DNA of 64,000 bases, from positions 42,103 through 106,102 of the forward strand of contig NZ_CADCJB010000004.1 in assembly GCF_902801725.1 (NCBI RefSeq), in the 5' to 3' direction. Both the position numbers and the translations under genes were made by a program. Positions 46,137 through 56,251 of this stretch are shown here, piece after piece. The DNA is from an uncultured Methanobrevibacter sp. GTDB lineage: Archaea > Methanobacteriota > Methanobacteria > Methanobacteriales > Methanobacteriaceae. Position 1 is the stretch's first letter; every line of letters starts with the position of its first letter. The notes beneath the pieces were generated by a model. That model was not told where the DNA came from and searched no databases. It saw nothing but the letters and a program-made list of their open reading frames with translations.

Positions 46137-47211
46137 CCAATTCATCTCTTTCTATACCACGTTTAATTTCTAAAGCAATTCTTCTACCCATACTCATTGG
46201 TTTGCCGTAGGTTAAGTAGGAGTAAGGAGAACCGTCCATAAATGTGTTTGTTCCACCGTCAGTTCTTGCACTTATTTCGAAACAGATTACTTCAAGATTA
46301 TCGTTTACTAAAGTCTGCATACAGAAAGGACCGTTTAATCCAGGAGCAACTAATTTTTTAGCACTTTCTGTTAATTTATCAGCAATATCAAATACTTGTG
46401 GAAGCAATGATTCACGAATTACCGCAGGGTGGTTACCAGTTACAACATAAGAAGGGCTTAAATCAATGTCCAATTGGTCTTTTGCAGGCATCCTTACAAA
46501 TCCATCAATACTGGATTCATATCTGGTGTCCATACCCATCAATTCAACTGTATCATCAAGTGCTGAGTAGAAATAGTGTATACAGTAATTACATCCTGAA
46601 ACATATTCTTCAATGTGGGCCGCTTCAACATCACTGTCTTCTAGCCATCCACGTGCTTTCATAGCATCAATTTTAGAATTGAACTCTTCAGTAGATGAAG
46701 CTACAAAGTAACCTCTACCTCCCCTAGCACCTGGGAACTTGACCATAACAGGCCTGTCGATTTCATCAGGACCATTATATTTGAAAGGAATTCTTACGTC
46801 GCCTTCAACAAGTAAAGCTCTTTCTTTATCTCTTTCAGCTTCCCATCTTAAAACATCTCTATTACCAAACATAGGGACGTTGAATTTATCTTCAACATTA
46901 TCCAATCCAGCATATGCGACAAAAGATCCATGAGGTACAACAATTGCATTCATATCCCTGAGTTTTTGTTGGACATCTTCATTGACTATGTCCTTAAATT
47001 CGTCGACAATAATATATTCGTCGGCGACATCAAAACGTTGATATGGAATTTCACGACCTTTTTGACACACAATAGCAGTTCTGAATCCTTCTTCCTTAGC
47101 ACCTTGCAAAATATGTAAAGAAGTATGGCTTCCGAGAGTAGCTATTGTTATTTCACTTTTGTCATATTTAGCTAAAATATCTAAAATATCTTCCTTTTTA
47201 ACTTCGCCCAT
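46120..47211 (-). CDS. purP: 5-formaminoimidazole-4-carboxamide ribonucleotide synthetase
   Basis: A 363-residue ATP-grasp ligase of the archaeal PurP family. It shows TIATLGSHTSLHILQGAKEE at the N-terminus, KFPGARGGRGYFVA in the ATP-binding loop, and FEISARTDGGTNTFM near the end. It makes FAICAR from AICAR with formate and ATP, replacing PurH transformylase in methanogens. The SD GAGGAG supports the ATG. Single gene. Confidence 0.96.
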   Translation of the reverse strand: MGEVKKEDILDILAKYDKSEITIATLGSHTSLHILQGAKEEGFRTAIVCQKGREIPYQRFDVADEYIIVDEFKDIVNEDVQQKLRDMNAIVVPHGSFVAYAGLDNVEDKFNVPMFGNRDVLRWEAERDKERALLVEGDVRIPFKYNGPDEIDRPVMVKFPGARGGRGYFVASSTEEFNSKIDAMKARGWLEDSDVEAAHIEEYVSGCNYCIHYFYSALDDTVELMGMDTRYESSIDGFVRMPAKDQLDIDLSPSYVVTGNHPAVIRESLLPQVFDIADKLTESAKKLVAPGLNGPFCMQTLVNDNLEVICFEISARTDGGTNTFMDGSPYSYLTYGKPMSMGRRIALEIKRGIERDELEKIIT

Positions 47212-47367
47212 TTTATCTTCTCCTCAAAGAATGATGATATTATATATGTTTTTTAGAATTTATATAGTTTTTATTGCATCACCAAAAAAATTCTAAAAAA
47301 AATATTAAAAAGGATAACCAACAAATTATAAGATAATATTTCGATAAAATATAAAAGGTTGAAAAAA

Positions 47368-47898
47368 ATGTTGATAGGATTAATTTCAGACACCCATATA
47401 CCGGATAGAGCTAAAGAAATACCTCAAAAAGTATTTGATGCATTTAGCGAAGTTGATTTGATAATACATGCTGGTGATTTAACTTCTCTAAAAGTGATAG
47501 AGGACTTGGAGAAAATAGCTCCAGTAATGGCCGTTCAGGGAAATATGGACAGGACAAGAGGAATTGATTTACCTGCAGCAAAGGTACTTGAAGCTGAAGG
47601 TTTGAAAATTGGAATTGCCCACGGCGAAGTTTATCCTAGAGCAGATACTCAACAACTGGTTTACCTTGCAAAGGAATTGAATGCAGACATAATGATTACA
47701 GGACATTCACATCAGCCAAAAATCGAACAGACTGACGGAGTACTTTTACTGAATCCGGGAAGTCCGATTGTGCCTAGACTTGCAGACAGAACTGTGATGA
47801 TACTTGAAATCAACAACAAGGAAGTGGATGTCGAAATTATAAAAATTGGTGCACCGGTATGCAGCGCACTTGATTTTGACCAATACAAGAGGGATTGA
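47368..47898 (+). CDS. YfcE/MJ0936-type metallophosphodiesterase
   Basis: A 176-residue calcineurin-like phosphoesterase. Metal motifs are [31 protein letters not shown] and ITGHSHQP, in the usual order. The archaeal group hydrolyses phosphodiesters in vitro; natural substrate unknown. A TTG at 47359 is in frame, but ATG 47368 is preceded by AGGTTGA. The rlmE gene begins two bases after its stop codon. Confidence 0.92.
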   Translation: MLIGLISDTHIPDRAKEIPQKVFDAFSEVDLIIHAGDLTSLKVIEDLEKIAPVMAVQGNMDRTRGIDLPAAKVLEAEGLKIGIAHGEVYPRADTQQLVYLAKELNADIMITGHSHQPKIEQTDGVLLLNPGSPIVPRLADRTVMILEINNKEVDVEIIKIGAPVCSALDFDQYKRD

Positions 47899-47899
47899 A

Positions 47900-48529
47900 A
47901 TGGGAAGCAAATGGCAAATGGAAAAACACAATGATCCGTATTACAAAAGAGCAAAACAAGAGGATTATCGTTCACGCGCATCATATAAATTAAAGCAACT
48001 TGACAAAAAGTATAAACTCATAAAAGAAGGGAATACTGTCGTCGATTTGGGTGCCGCACCTGGAGGATGGTCCCAAGTCGCATTGGAAAAGGTCGGAGAA
48101 GAAGGAATTGTAGTTGGTGTTGATTTGAATAGATTTAAGAAATTCCATGAAGAGAACTATTATGGAATCAGAGGAGACTTTACAACACCAGAAGTTCAGC
48201 AAAAGATTATGGATATTATTGGAGGAAAAGCAAAAGTCGTAATGTCCGATGCATCCCCTTCACTATGCGGAATTAAAAATATAGACCAATTGAGGTCAAT
48301 TGATTTGGTTAATGTCGTTATTGAAATAGCGGAAAACATCCTTGAAGAGAAAGGAAACCTGGTAATGAAAGTTTTTCAAGGCCCTGAATATAAAAATATG
48401 CTGGATTCGCTTAAAGGAAAATTCAGACATGTGCGAACAACCAAACCTGCATCTTCACGTAAAAAAAGCTCTGAAATGTATGTGGTGGGTTTGGAATATA
48501 TGCCAAAAAAGAGAAAAAAAAGAAATTAA
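47900..48529 (+). CDS. rlmE: 23S rRNA 2'-O-ribose methyltransferase, FtsJ family
   Basis: A 209-residue FtsJ-type enzyme. The SAM loop is [14 protein letters not shown], with [14 protein letters not shown] before it and the catalytic Lys-Asp-Lys-Glu residues in the region KMSDAS-like [10 protein letters not shown] and NLVMKVFQG. It methylates a U in the A loop of 23S rRNA. The frame extends upstream to 47846, but the ATG at 47900 fits the family; its SD GAGGGATT lies in the end of the phosphodiesterase gene. Confidence 0.92.
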   Translation: MGSKWQMEKHNDPYYKRAKQEDYRSRASYKLKQLDKKYKLIKEGNTVVDLGAAPGGWSQVALEKVGEEGIVVGVDLNRFKKFHEENYYGIRGDFTTPEVQQKIMDIIGGKAKVVMSDASPSLCGIKNIDQLRSIDLVNVVIEIAENILEEKGNLVMKVFQGPEYKNMLDSLKGKFRHVRTTKPASSRKKSSEMYVVGLEYMPKKRKKRN

Positions 48530-48945
48530 AGATTATTATAAGCATCATTAGCGGCTTTAAGTTCTTGTTTTGCAAAATCAATTCTACTATCTACTTCATT
48601 AGACGGTTTTCCTGCATCTAAAGCACTTTGAACATTTTCAATAGCAGAATTTGCTCGGGATAACTCAAGTCTTGCATCATTATAAATTTTAACATCATCA
48701 GCTCCTCCCGCATAATATGTAGATTTGACATTATCAAACTTAACTGCCAAATCAGAATATGAGGATTTCAGCTCTGCAAGCTCATCGTATTGAGTGCCTG
48801 AAGATATTTCATCTGTAATACCCTCAGAAACCATACTATATCCCACATACGCCACAACGATAATTGTTGATACAATCATAATGATCCCAACAACGGAAAT
48901 CATCATTGAAGTGGATTTGAATACATTTAATCTTGATTTCTTCAT
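48526..48945 (-). CDS. Membrane-anchored coiled-coil protein
   Basis: A 139-residue protein with one N-terminal membrane helix at about residues 17-38 and an external helical coiled-coil region ([17 protein letters not shown] and later repeats). Convergent with rlmE, overlapping its stop by four bases. The SD GAGGG lies before the ATG. Not recognised; likely a cell-surface or scaffold protein. Confidence 0.7.
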   Translation of the reverse strand: MKKSRLNVFKSTSMMISVVGIIMIVSTIIVVAYVGYSMVSEGITDEISSGTQYDELAELKSSYSDLAVKFDNVKSTYYAGGADDVKIYNDARLELSRANSAIENVQSALDAGKPSNEVDSRIDFAKQELKAANDAYNNL

Positions 48946-49021
48946 AATACCCTCAAAATAAAATTAAAATATTTATAATATGTATATTATTAATTTAAGT
49001 ATTTAATATTTACCTCATCCC

Positions 49022-49060
49022 ATTACTTGCCAAATGCTCTCATGCAATAATTTTTAAAGT
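49022..49060 (+). promoter_or_regulatory. mcm promoter: TATA box with upstream motif
   Basis: TTTTTAAAGT at 49051-49060 stands about 28 bases before the ATG of mcm, with no SD after it, so the mRNA is probably leaderless. Just upstream at 49022-49040 is a 19-base segment (ATTACTTGCC...) that occurs with one mismatch at 61184-61202 before the MutS-like gene. Confidence 0.45.
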
Positions 49061-49083
49061 ATGAAAAAATAATAATATAGATA

Positions 49084-51084
49084 ATGAATTCTACTACTAA
49101 ATCACAGACATCAATTGCAAAATTCGAAGAATTTTTTTCTACTTCTTACAAGGATGATGTTTTTGAAATACTTGAAAAATATCCTGATGAGCGATCACTT
49201 AATGTAGACTATAATGCATTAGAAATGTTTGATCCTGATCTTGCAGATTTATTAATAGACAAACCGGAAGAGGTTATTCAGGCTGCCCAAATAGCTATCA
49301 AAAACATTGACCCTCTTGTAAAAGATGCAGACATCCACATCCGTTTTGAAAATCTTACCAATATAATCCCTTTAAAAACATTGCTGAGTAAATATATCGG
49401 AACATTCGTTGCTGCAGATGGGATTGTAAGAAAAACTGATGAAATCAGACCACGTATTGAAACTGGAGTATTTGAATGCAGAGGCTGTATGAGGCTTCAC
49501 GAAGTTGAACAAACCTCCAGCAACACCATTATAGAACCGTCACTCTGTAGCGAATGTGGTGGAAGGTCATTTAGATTGCTCCAAGAAGAATCAAAATATA
49601 TCGATACTCAAACCGCAAGAATGCAGGAGCCATTGGAAAATCTATCCGGAGGAACCGAACCTAAGCAAATGCTGATGGTATTGGAAGATGATTTAGTAGA
49701 TGAATTGAATCCAGGAGACAAGGTAAGAATAACCGGAACATTGAAAACATTCAGGGAAGAGAGAAGCGGCAAATTTAAAAACTATATCTATGTAAACCAC
49801 ATTGAGCCTTTAGAACAGGAATTTGAAGAACTTCAACTGTCAGAAGAGGATGAAGAAAAGATTATTGAACTATCAAAAGATCCCCACATTTATGATAAAA
49901 TAATCAAATCAACAGCCCCATCAATTAGGGGATATAGAGACGTAAAAGAAGCTATTGCATTACAGTTGTTTGGTGGTTCCGCAAAGCAGCTTGAAGACGA
50001 AACAAAATTAAGGGGAGATATCCACATTCTTATCGTAGGGGATCCTGGTATCGGTAAATCCCAAATTTTAAAGTATGTTTCAAGATTGGCTCCAAGAAGT
50101 ATTTACACAAGTGGTAAAGGTACTACCGGTGCAGGATTAACCGCTGCTGCCGTTAGAGATGAACTTGGAGGATGGTCCCTTGAAGCAGGTGCATTGGTAC
50201 TTGGAGACCAGGGTAATGTATGTGTAGACGAATTGGACAAGATGAGATCTGAAGACAGGTCTGCACTTCACGAAGCATTGGAACAACAAACCGTAAGTAT
50301 TGCAAAAGCAGGAATCATGGCAACTTTAAATTCAAGATGTTCCGTTCTTGCAGCAGCAAACCCTAAATTCGGTAGATTTGACAAATATAAAATCCTTGCA
50401 GAACAGATTGATTTGCCTGCGCCGATTATTTCCCGTTTTGATTTAATTTTTGTAATTGAAGACAAACCAAGTAGAGAAGGGGATTCAAAATTAGCTGATC
50501 ACATATTGAAGATACATAAAGAGAATACAATCGACTATGAAATTGAACCCGAACTGCTTAGGAAATATATTGCATATGCCCGTAAAAATGCCAATCCTGC
50601 ATTAACCGAGGAAGCAAACAATGTCCTAAGGGAGTTTTATGTAAATACAAGAAACAGCAACCCTGAAGAACAAGGTGCAGTTCCAATTACAGCACGTCAA
50701 TTGGAAGCTATTATTCGTTTGGCTGAAGCCAGCGCTAAAATCAAACTTAAGGACACTGTCGATAAAGAAGATGCTGAAAAAGCAGTGAGATTGCAGATGG
50801 CATGTCTTAAAAAGGTAGGTGTTGACCCTGAAACCGGTGAAATGGATATCGAAATCATGGAAGGAAGAACACCTAAATCCGACAGAGACAAAATCCAAAG
50901 AGTAACTGAAGAAATTGCACTTCTTGAAGAGGAATATGCTGGAAATGCTCCATTAAATGTGCTAATATCCAACATGAACGAAAAATACGGATTAAGTGAA
51001 GATAAAGTGGAAAGCATTGTTCGCAATTTAAGGCAAAAAGGAGTAATTTACGAGCCTAATACAGGATATTTCAAAAGAGCATAG
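49084..51084 (+). CDS. mcm: Replicative helicase MCM
   Basis: A 666-residue archaeal MCM. The N-terminal part has a zinc motif (CRGCM and CSECGG near residues 137-160) and an OB fold. The AAA+ core has Walker [10 protein letters not shown], Walker [10 protein letters not shown], the Arg finger [10 protein letters not shown] and a C-terminal winged helix. Forms the hexameric DNA helicase of archaeal replication. Complete, no intein. Starts the block with aIF2-beta, NMD3-like and tyrS. Confidence 0.98.
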   Translation: MNSTTKSQTSIAKFEEFFSTSYKDDVFEILEKYPDERSLNVDYNALEMFDPDLADLLIDKPEEVIQAAQIAIKNIDPLVKDADIHIRFENLTNIIPLKTLLSKYIGTFVAADGIVRKTDEIRPRIETGVFECRGCMRLHEVEQTSSNTIIEPSLCSECGGRSFRLLQEESKYIDTQTARMQEPLENLSGGTEPKQMLMVLEDDLVDELNPGDKVRITGTLKTFREERSGKFKNYIYVNHIEPLEQEFEELQLSEEDEEKIIELSKDPHIYDKIIKSTAPSIRGYRDVKEAIALQLFGGSAKQLEDETKLRGDIHILIVGDPGIGKSQILKYVSRLAPRSIYTSGKGTTGAGLTAAAVRDELGGWSLEAGALVLGDQGNVCVDELDKMRSEDRSALHEALEQQTVSIAKAGIMATLNSRCSVLAAANPKFGRFDKYKILAEQIDLPAPIISRFDLIFVIEDKPSREGDSKLADHILKIHKENTIDYEIEPELLRKYIAYARKNANPALTEEANNVLREFYVNTRNSNPEEQGAVPITARQLEAIIRLAEASAKIKLKDTVDKEDAEKAVRLQMACLKKVGVDPETGEMDIEIMEGRTPKSDRDKIQRVTEEIALLEEEYAGNAPLNVLISNMNEKYGLSEDKVESIVRNLRQKGVIYEPNTGYFKRA

Positions 51085-51102
51085 GCTCTTCAACTTTTTT
51101 TA
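51075..51102 (+). terminator. mcm terminator hairpin
   Basis: AAGAGC (51075-51080) and GCTCTT (51085-51090) pair around the stop codon with a four-base loop, followed by CAAC and a long T-rich run. A terminator here would separate mcm from the aIF2-beta transcript. Confidence 0.65.
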
Positions 51103-51207
51103 TTTTTTTTAATTTTACTATTTTTTTCAAAAATATCAATACATTAATAAATGATTAAAATAAAATTTAATATATTATACTTATACTAATTTTCACGGAG
51201 AGATAAT

Positions 51208-51615
51208 ATGGATAAATACGAAGATTTATTAGAAAGAGCAATAGACCAATTACCTCCAGAAGTATTTGAACACAAAAGATTTAAAATTCCTAAAGCTTAT
51301 TCAGATATCCAAGGTAATAGAACATTCATCAAAAACTTTAAAGATGTTGCAGAAGGCTTGAACAGAGACCCTCAACACTTATTAAAATTCTTAATGAGAG
51401 AATTAGGTACTGCTGGAAATATTGAAGGTCAAAGAGCAATTTTGCAAGGTAAATTTACTCATTACTTAATTAATGAAAGAATTGAAGATTATGTGGACAA
51501 ATATGTTATTTGTCACGAATGTAACAGACCAGATACTAGAATTATCAGAGAAGGTAGAATATTCTTACTTAAATGTGCTGCATGCGGTGCAACAGCACCT
51601 TTAAAATCATTATAA
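51208..51615 (+). CDS. eif2b: Translation initiation factor aIF2 beta subunit
   Basis: A 135-residue protein with the aIF2-beta pattern: [20 protein letters not shown] in the core and a C-terminal zinc ribbon ([23 protein letters not shown]). It is part of the heterotrimer that carries initiator Met-tRNA to the ribosome. The SD CGGAGAG precedes the ATG, and a TATA-like AATATATTATAC lies further upstream. Confidence 0.97.
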   Translation: MDKYEDLLERAIDQLPPEVFEHKRFKIPKAYSDIQGNRTFIKNFKDVAEGLNRDPQHLLKFLMRELGTAGNIEGQRAILQGKFTHYLINERIEDYVDKYVICHECNRPDTRIIREGRIFLLKCAACGATAPLKSL

Positions 51616-51648
51616 TTTTACCTTTTTTACTTATTTTTTATCGATATC

Positions 51649-52695
51649 ATGTTTTGTGTAGAGTGCGGAAGTACTGAAAAAAAGATGGTTGGAAACATCT
51701 GCATAGACTGTTTTTTAAAAGATTTTCAGATGATTGAAATTCCAGGAAGAATTGAAGTTCAAATCTGCAGCCATTGCAACAGTAAACTTGAAGAAGGAAA
51801 ATGGAGTGAAGAAAACATTCCCGAAGAAGAGATTATCTACAGAGCACTCGAAAGAAATATCCGAATAGCTGATGAAGTTGAAAACGAAATAATCAACCTT
51901 GAAATCGATCAGATGAAAGGAACAATCGCCAGCTGCTATGTTGAAGTTGTCGGTGAAGTTTATGGCGCGCAAATTGAAGAAACCCATGACAGTGAAGTGA
52001 AAATATTAAAGACAGTCTGTCCAACATGCAGCAAATTACAGGCAGGATACTACGAGTCAGTTATCCAATTTAGAGCTGACAAAAGAGATATAAAAAAAGA
52101 AGAATATGACAAAGCCGACGAAATTGTTGAGAAAACCCTAATTAAACAAAGCAAAAAGGACAAACTTGCATACTGTCCGCAAATAGCTAAATTAAAAGAG
52201 GGCTATGATTACTACATCGGTTCTTTAAAATCCGGTCGGAAAGTTGCTGATGCACTAAAAGATGAATTCGGAGGAGTTATCAAGGAATCCCCAAGACTCA
52301 TCAGTGAAGACAAATCCACCGGAAAAGGGCTTTACAGAATCTGGATTTCAGTCAGAATCCCTGAATTTGAAATTGGCGACTTCATAAAATATGAAAACAA
52401 GATATCACAGGTAAAGGATATTGATAAAAATAGAATTACTTGCATTGACATTGCAAATGACAACAAGCATTTCACAATTCCACTTAAACATATGGAAAAT
52501 GTAGAGCTTGTTAAAAAAGAAGATGAAATTGAAACTACAACAATAATATCAAAATCTCCGAAAATAATTCAAATTTTAGATCCAAGTGACTATTCCGCCG
52601 TGGATTTGGAAATAAAAGAAGGATTTGAAGACTGCCAGATTGGAGAAGAAATCAAACTTATTAAAATTGACAACTACATTTATTTAATAAATTAA
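51649..52695 (+). CDS. NMD3-related protein
   Basis: A 348-residue protein. It begins with a Cys-rich zinc region ([26 protein letters not shown] and CPTCSKLQ), followed by an eIF5A-like or OB-like second half with [17 protein letters not shown]. This matches NMD3, the 60S export adaptor whose archaeal form probably binds the large ribosomal subunit. The place between aIF2-beta and tyrS fits a translation role. No SD; the ATG lies 33 bases after the preceding stop. Confidence 0.9.
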   Translation: MFCVECGSTEKKMVGNICIDCFLKDFQMIEIPGRIEVQICSHCNSKLEEGKWSEENIPEEEIIYRALERNIRIADEVENEIINLEIDQMKGTIASCYVEVVGEVYGAQIEETHDSEVKILKTVCPTCSKLQAGYYESVIQFRADKRDIKKEEYDKADEIVEKTLIKQSKKDKLAYCPQIAKLKEGYDYYIGSLKSGRKVADALKDEFGGVIKESPRLISEDKSTGKGLYRIWISVRIPEFEIGDFIKYENKISQVKDIDKNRITCIDIANDNKHFTIPLKHMENVELVKKEDEIETTTIISKSPKIIQILDPSDYSAVDLEIKEGFEDCQIGEEIKLIKIDNYIYLIN

Positions 52696-52703
52696 GTGAT
52701 AAC

Positions 52704-53666
52704 ATGAATATTGAAGAAAAAATTCAATTAATTGAAGAAGGAACCTTGGAAGTTATAGACAGTGAAGAATTGAAGGAAGTTCTTGAAAAAGACGCACCTA
52801 TAGCTTATACTGGTTATGAACCTTCAGGTAAAATCCATTTAGGACATGCAGTAACAGTTCAAAAATTAAAACAACTGCAAAGTTTAGGTTTTAAAATTAA
52901 AATCCTTCTTGCAGATTATCACGCATTTTTAAATGGAAAAGGAAGTCTTGAAGAAATTGCTGAAACTGCAGAGTACAACAAAAAATGTTTCCAAGCATTA
53001 GGCCTTGATGAAACAACCGAATTTGTTTTAGGCTCATCTTTTCAATTAGAACCTGACTACACCAACAATATTTATCAATTGGCTACAATGACCACCTTGA
53101 AAAGAGCAAGAAGAAGTATGGACCAGGTGAGCCGTGCTGATGACAATCCAAAAGTAGCAAGTGTAATCTATCCAATCATGCAAACCGTAGATATGGCTGC
53201 ATTAGAAGTTGATGTTGCTCTTGGAGGTATGGAACAGAGAAAAATTCAAATGCTGGCGCGTGAAAATTTGGAAAAAATAGGCGAAAACGTACCTGTCTGT
53301 ATTCACACCCCATTATTGCACGGACTTGATGGAGATGCCAAAATGTCTTCAAGTAAAGGAAACTACATTGCAATAGACGATTCCATTGAAGAAATCAGCA
53401 AAAAAATCAAGAAGAGTTTCTGTCCTCAAGGAGAGGTTGAAGGAAATCCTATGATTGAAATTGCAGAAACTTTCGTATTCCCAAATCAAGAGAAATTACT
53501 TATTAAAAGACCTGAAAAGTTCGGTGGAGACATTGAATTGAACCACGACGAACTAATTAAAGACTTTAGTGAAGGTAACTTACATCCAATGGATTTAAAA
53601 AATGGAATTAAAGATTTCTTAATTGAATTCTTTGCTCCTGTAAGAGAATACCTGGAGGAAAATTAA
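52704..53666 (+). CDS. tyrS: Tyrosyl-tRNA synthetase
   Basis: A 320-residue archaeal class I TyrRS, with the HIGH-type motif KIHLGHA, the tyrosine pocket AYTGYEPSG and the KMSKS-type loop KMSSSKGNY. It lacks the C-terminal S4 domain of bacterial enzymes, as expected for Archaea. GTGAT precedes the ATG in the short gap after the NMD3-like gene. The following 69-residue gene abuts its stop. Confidence 0.97.
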   Translation: MNIEEKIQLIEEGTLEVIDSEELKEVLEKDAPIAYTGYEPSGKIHLGHAVTVQKLKQLQSLGFKIKILLADYHAFLNGKGSLEEIAETAEYNKKCFQALGLDETTEFVLGSSFQLEPDYTNNIYQLATMTTLKRARRSMDQVSRADDNPKVASVIYPIMQTVDMAALEVDVALGGMEQRKIQMLARENLEKIGENVPVCIHTPLLHGLDGDAKMSSSKGNYIAIDDSIEEISKKIKKSFCPQGEVEGNPMIEIAETFVFPNQEKLLIKRPEKFGGDIELNHDELIKDFSEGNLHPMDLKNGIKDFLIEFFAPVREYLEEN

Positions 53667-53876
53667 ATGGTTGAAGAAAAAGAAGAATTTGAAATGGGTT
53701 TGCCAAATGGTGTTGGCGAACAGATGCTCGCTCATGCATTTGAAAAATTTGACATCAAATTGGAACAGACCGAATTCGGACCTAAAATAATAGGTGAATA
53801 TGACGAACTTGTAAAAACAAGAGATTTCTTGGAAAATGCAATTCGTGAAAGATTAAAAGAATTATCCGGAGAATAG
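53667..53876 (+). CDS. Small conserved protein after tyrS
   Basis: A 69-residue soluble acidic protein starting MVEEKEEFEMGLPNGVGEQM; it resembles alpha-helical proteins with a short beta region and is not recognised. The ATG directly abuts the tyrS stop and has the SD GGAGGAAAA inside tyrS, so translation is coupled. Likely functionally tied to tyrS or the translation block. Confidence 0.7.
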   Translation: MVEEKEEFEMGLPNGVGEQMLAHAFEKFDIKLEQTEFGPKIIGEYDELVKTRDFLENAIRERLKELSGE

Positions 53877-54419
53877 ATTTCTCCACATACATTATTTTTT
53901 TTGAATTTATCGTAACGGCAAAATCCCAAATAACTTTTTTATGTATTGCCAAATGTTTTTTCATTAACCTCTTCATTCAAACTAGGTTAGAGTAACTGGT
54001 GTTTCAGTTTATATGCAAAATACCGTTGGAAAATCAGCATCCAATCCATTTTATTGAATTAATTTTTACCTACACAATCTTTAATGTCTTAAACGATATT
54101 TAGGTATGTCTAAATATTATGGAGTTATTAATATCCATGCAAACAATTTATTTTAAAAACAACTGCTCAAATCACCGAATTTAACAAATAATCATGATTA
54201 AATATGGACAATAATCTATTTTTAGTATTTTTAAAGCAATTTAAAAAATAAAGATTAAGTGAAGTTATTATCAAGTATACCTGATATGTAATAAACATTT
54301 GTCAAAAAGAAAACTGCCCAACATATATTTCGATAATTAAACAGTATATTAAAACTTTTATAAATTATTATAAAATTTTCAGTTAATTTTATATACTACT
54401 AAATAAAAATAAGTAGTTA
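53877..54419. other. Long non-coding region before mtrH
   Basis: About 540 bases of AT-rich DNA without an open frame of interest. Visible are TTGCCAAATG at about 53946 (also part of the motif near mcm), TATA-like TTTTATAAATTA at about 54355-54366 and TTTATATAC at 54388-54396, which stands about 25-30 bases before the leader hairpin. No tRNA, repeat array or small gene with an SD was seen. Its length is unusual here, suggesting regulatory DNA or a small RNA. Confidence 0.4.
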
Positions 54420-54465
54420 GACTTAACTTGAATTTTTATAAAGTTAAAATGAAAAAAGTTAAGTC
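54420..54465 (+). promoter_or_regulatory. mtrH 5' leader hairpin
   Basis: GACTTAACTT (54420-54429) and AAGTTAAGTC (54456-54465) are perfect complements with a 26-base loop that contains AAAGTTAAA, a possible alternative pairing partner. The left arm starts about 25 bases after the TATA-like TTTATATAC, so it would be at the very 5' end of the mRNA; the SD GAGGTT at 54475-54480 follows ten bases after the stem. Confidence 0.5.
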
Positions 54466-54487
54466 ATAATAAACGAGGTTAAATTAA

Positions 54488-55426
54488 ATGTTTAAATTTG
54501 ATAAAGAACAAGAAGTTTTTGACTTCGCAGGAGTCAAAATGGGTGGTCAACCGGGAGAATATCCTACTGTGTTAGCAGGAACAATATTCTACGGAGGACA
54601 CAACATTCTTAACGATGAATTAACAGGTGATTTCGATAAAGACAGAGCCGAACAATTAGTAAATGATATGGCAGCTATTTCCGATGTAACAGGAAATCCC
54701 TACATTGTACAAGTTTTCGGACAGACTGTAGAAGCACTTCCAAAATATATTGAATATATCGGAGAGATTTGTGATGCTCCATTTCTTATAGATTCTACAT
54801 CCGGTGATGCAAGAGTTGCTGGTGCACAGTACGCTGATGAAACCGGATTAACAGAAAGAGCAATCTATAATTCAATCAACATGGCTGCAGATAAATCTGA
54901 ATTAGAAGCACTCGCTGAAACAGATATTTCTGCTTCAATCATCTTAGGATTCAACCCAATGAATGCTACCGTTGAAGGTAAAATGGCAATGTGGGAAGAT
55001 GGGGATGACGGTGCATACGAAAAAGGTTTACTTGAAGTGGCCGCAGAATGTGGAATCGACAGATTCATGATGGATACTGCAGTTACACCTTTAGGTCAAG
55101 GTGCAGGTATCGCTGCGAGAACTTCATTTGCTGAAAAAGCAAAATGGGGATATCCAGTAGGATCAGGAATTCATAACGTCCCATCCGCATGGGATTGGTT
55201 AAGAGAATACAAAAAAGAAGGAAACAAAACTGCATTCACCGTTTGTGATATCGGTGCAAATATCGTGCAGGTAATGTGTGCGGGAGACTTTGTTCTTTTT
55301 GGACCGATCGAAAACGCAAGCATAGCGTTTCCGGCCGTAGCTCAAACAGATATGTTTATATCCGAAGCTGCAAAACCTTTAGGAACAGAACCTGTTGATT
55401 ATCACCCTATGAATAAACTAGTATAA
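54488..55426 (+). CDS. mtrH: Tetrahydromethanopterin S-methyltransferase subunit H family protein
   Basis: A 312-residue full-length MtrH-type protein with MFKFDKEQEVFDFAGVKMGG at the start, APFLIDSTSGDARVAGAQYA, SINMAADKSELEALAETDIS and SGIHNVPSAWDWLREYKKEG. MtrH moves the methyl group from methyl-tetrahydromethanopterin to the corrinoid of MtrA. In methanogens mtrH normally ends the mtrEDCBAFGH operon; here no other mtr gene is near, so this may be an extra MtrH acting with another corrinoid methyltransferase, or a relocated sole copy. It has its own promoter, leader and terminator. Confidence 0.9.
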   Translation: MFKFDKEQEVFDFAGVKMGGQPGEYPTVLAGTIFYGGHNILNDELTGDFDKDRAEQLVNDMAAISDVTGNPYIVQVFGQTVEALPKYIEYIGEICDAPFLIDSTSGDARVAGAQYADETGLTERAIYNSINMAADKSELEALAETDISASIILGFNPMNATVEGKMAMWEDGDDGAYEKGLLEVAAECGIDRFMMDTAVTPLGQGAGIAARTSFAEKAKWGYPVGSGIHNVPSAWDWLREYKKEGNKTAFTVCDIGANIVQVMCAGDFVLFGPIENASIAFPAVAQTDMFISEAAKPLGTEPVDYHPMNKLV

Positions 55427-55520
55427 TATCATTTGTTAATGCATTTTCAAACCTCAATGAAGATTTGTTCAACATCCAAATTAAACAACAGATCTTAACA
55501 TAAAAGTATAATACCAAATT

Positions 55521-55552
55521 AGCACTGGAGCAAGCACCTCCAGTGCTTTTTA
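55521..55552 (+). terminator. Strong mtrH terminator
   Basis: AGCACTGGAG (55521-55530) and CTCCAGTGCT (55538-55547) form a perfect ten-base, G+C-rich stem with a seven-base loop, followed by a T-run. It is one of the strongest hairpins in the window. Confidence 0.8.
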
Positions 55553-55593
55553 AAAAAATAATCATCATTAAAAGAAAAAGTTAAATAATCCGA

Positions 55594-56172
55594 TTAAAGG
55601 ATACAATCAGGACAGATTCCAAGATATGGTGCTACAGCCTTTTTAATATCAGAAGAGACTTTATTTATACCATTATTAGCATCAATAACTTCACAGGTAT
55701 ACTCTTCAGCCAGCTTCAAGTAATTTTGTCTAACGCCTGTCAAAAATTCTTCATCTTCAAAAGTATCTTTACCGGAAGTTCTCGCAACTGATTTAATAAC
55801 ATCCAAATCCAGTAAAATTATTAAATCAGGTTTTTTAGCATACCTATTTATAACTTCGACCCAATCGACAGGTTTCTGATAAGCCAAACTTGAAATAAAT
55901 GACCTGTCTGAAATTATGATTTTAGACTCATCTTCCAACCTGTCCATTATTAACATCCTGTCCGCTGCAAACAAAAGTGCCAATGATTTTAGCAATCTTT
56001 CAGAAGTTGCATCAGGACGTTGCAAAATCTTTCGAATTAATTTACCAACTTCAGAATCTGTCGGTTCAACTAATGTGTCCACTCTAAATCCATTTGCTTC
56101 CAACCATTCCTTCAACATTTGAATTTGAGTAGATTTTCCAGCACCATCAATTCCTTCAAAAACTATATACAT
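55594..56172 (-). CDS. tmk: Thymidylate kinase
   Basis: A 192-residue P-loop kinase: FEGIDGAGKSTQIQML, DR(S/F) motif ISDRSFISSLAYQ, and LID-like FEDEEFLTGVRQ. It phosphorylates dTMP to dTDP. No SD; leaderless start. Convergent with mtrH, divergent from the U32 genes. Confidence 0.95.
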   Translation of the reverse strand: MYIVFEGIDGAGKSTQIQMLKEWLEANGFRVDTLVEPTDSEVGKLIRKILQRPDATSERLLKSLALLFAADRMLIMDRLEDESKIIISDRSFISSLAYQKPVDWVEVINRYAKKPDLIILLDLDVIKSVARTSGKDTFEDEEFLTGVRQNYLKLAEEYTCEVIDANNGINKVSSDIKKAVAPYLGICPDCIL

Positions 56173-56251
56173 AAAATAGAATATGTTTTAATTTAATATA
56201 TAATTAATTCCAAAAGTATTAATGAATAAAAACTTAAGGTGTAAAAATAAA

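Noticed and set aside
53877..54480. tRNA or CRISPR-like repeat in the long gap before mtrH
   Set aside because: No T-arm consensus and no regularly spaced repeats of 25 bases or more.
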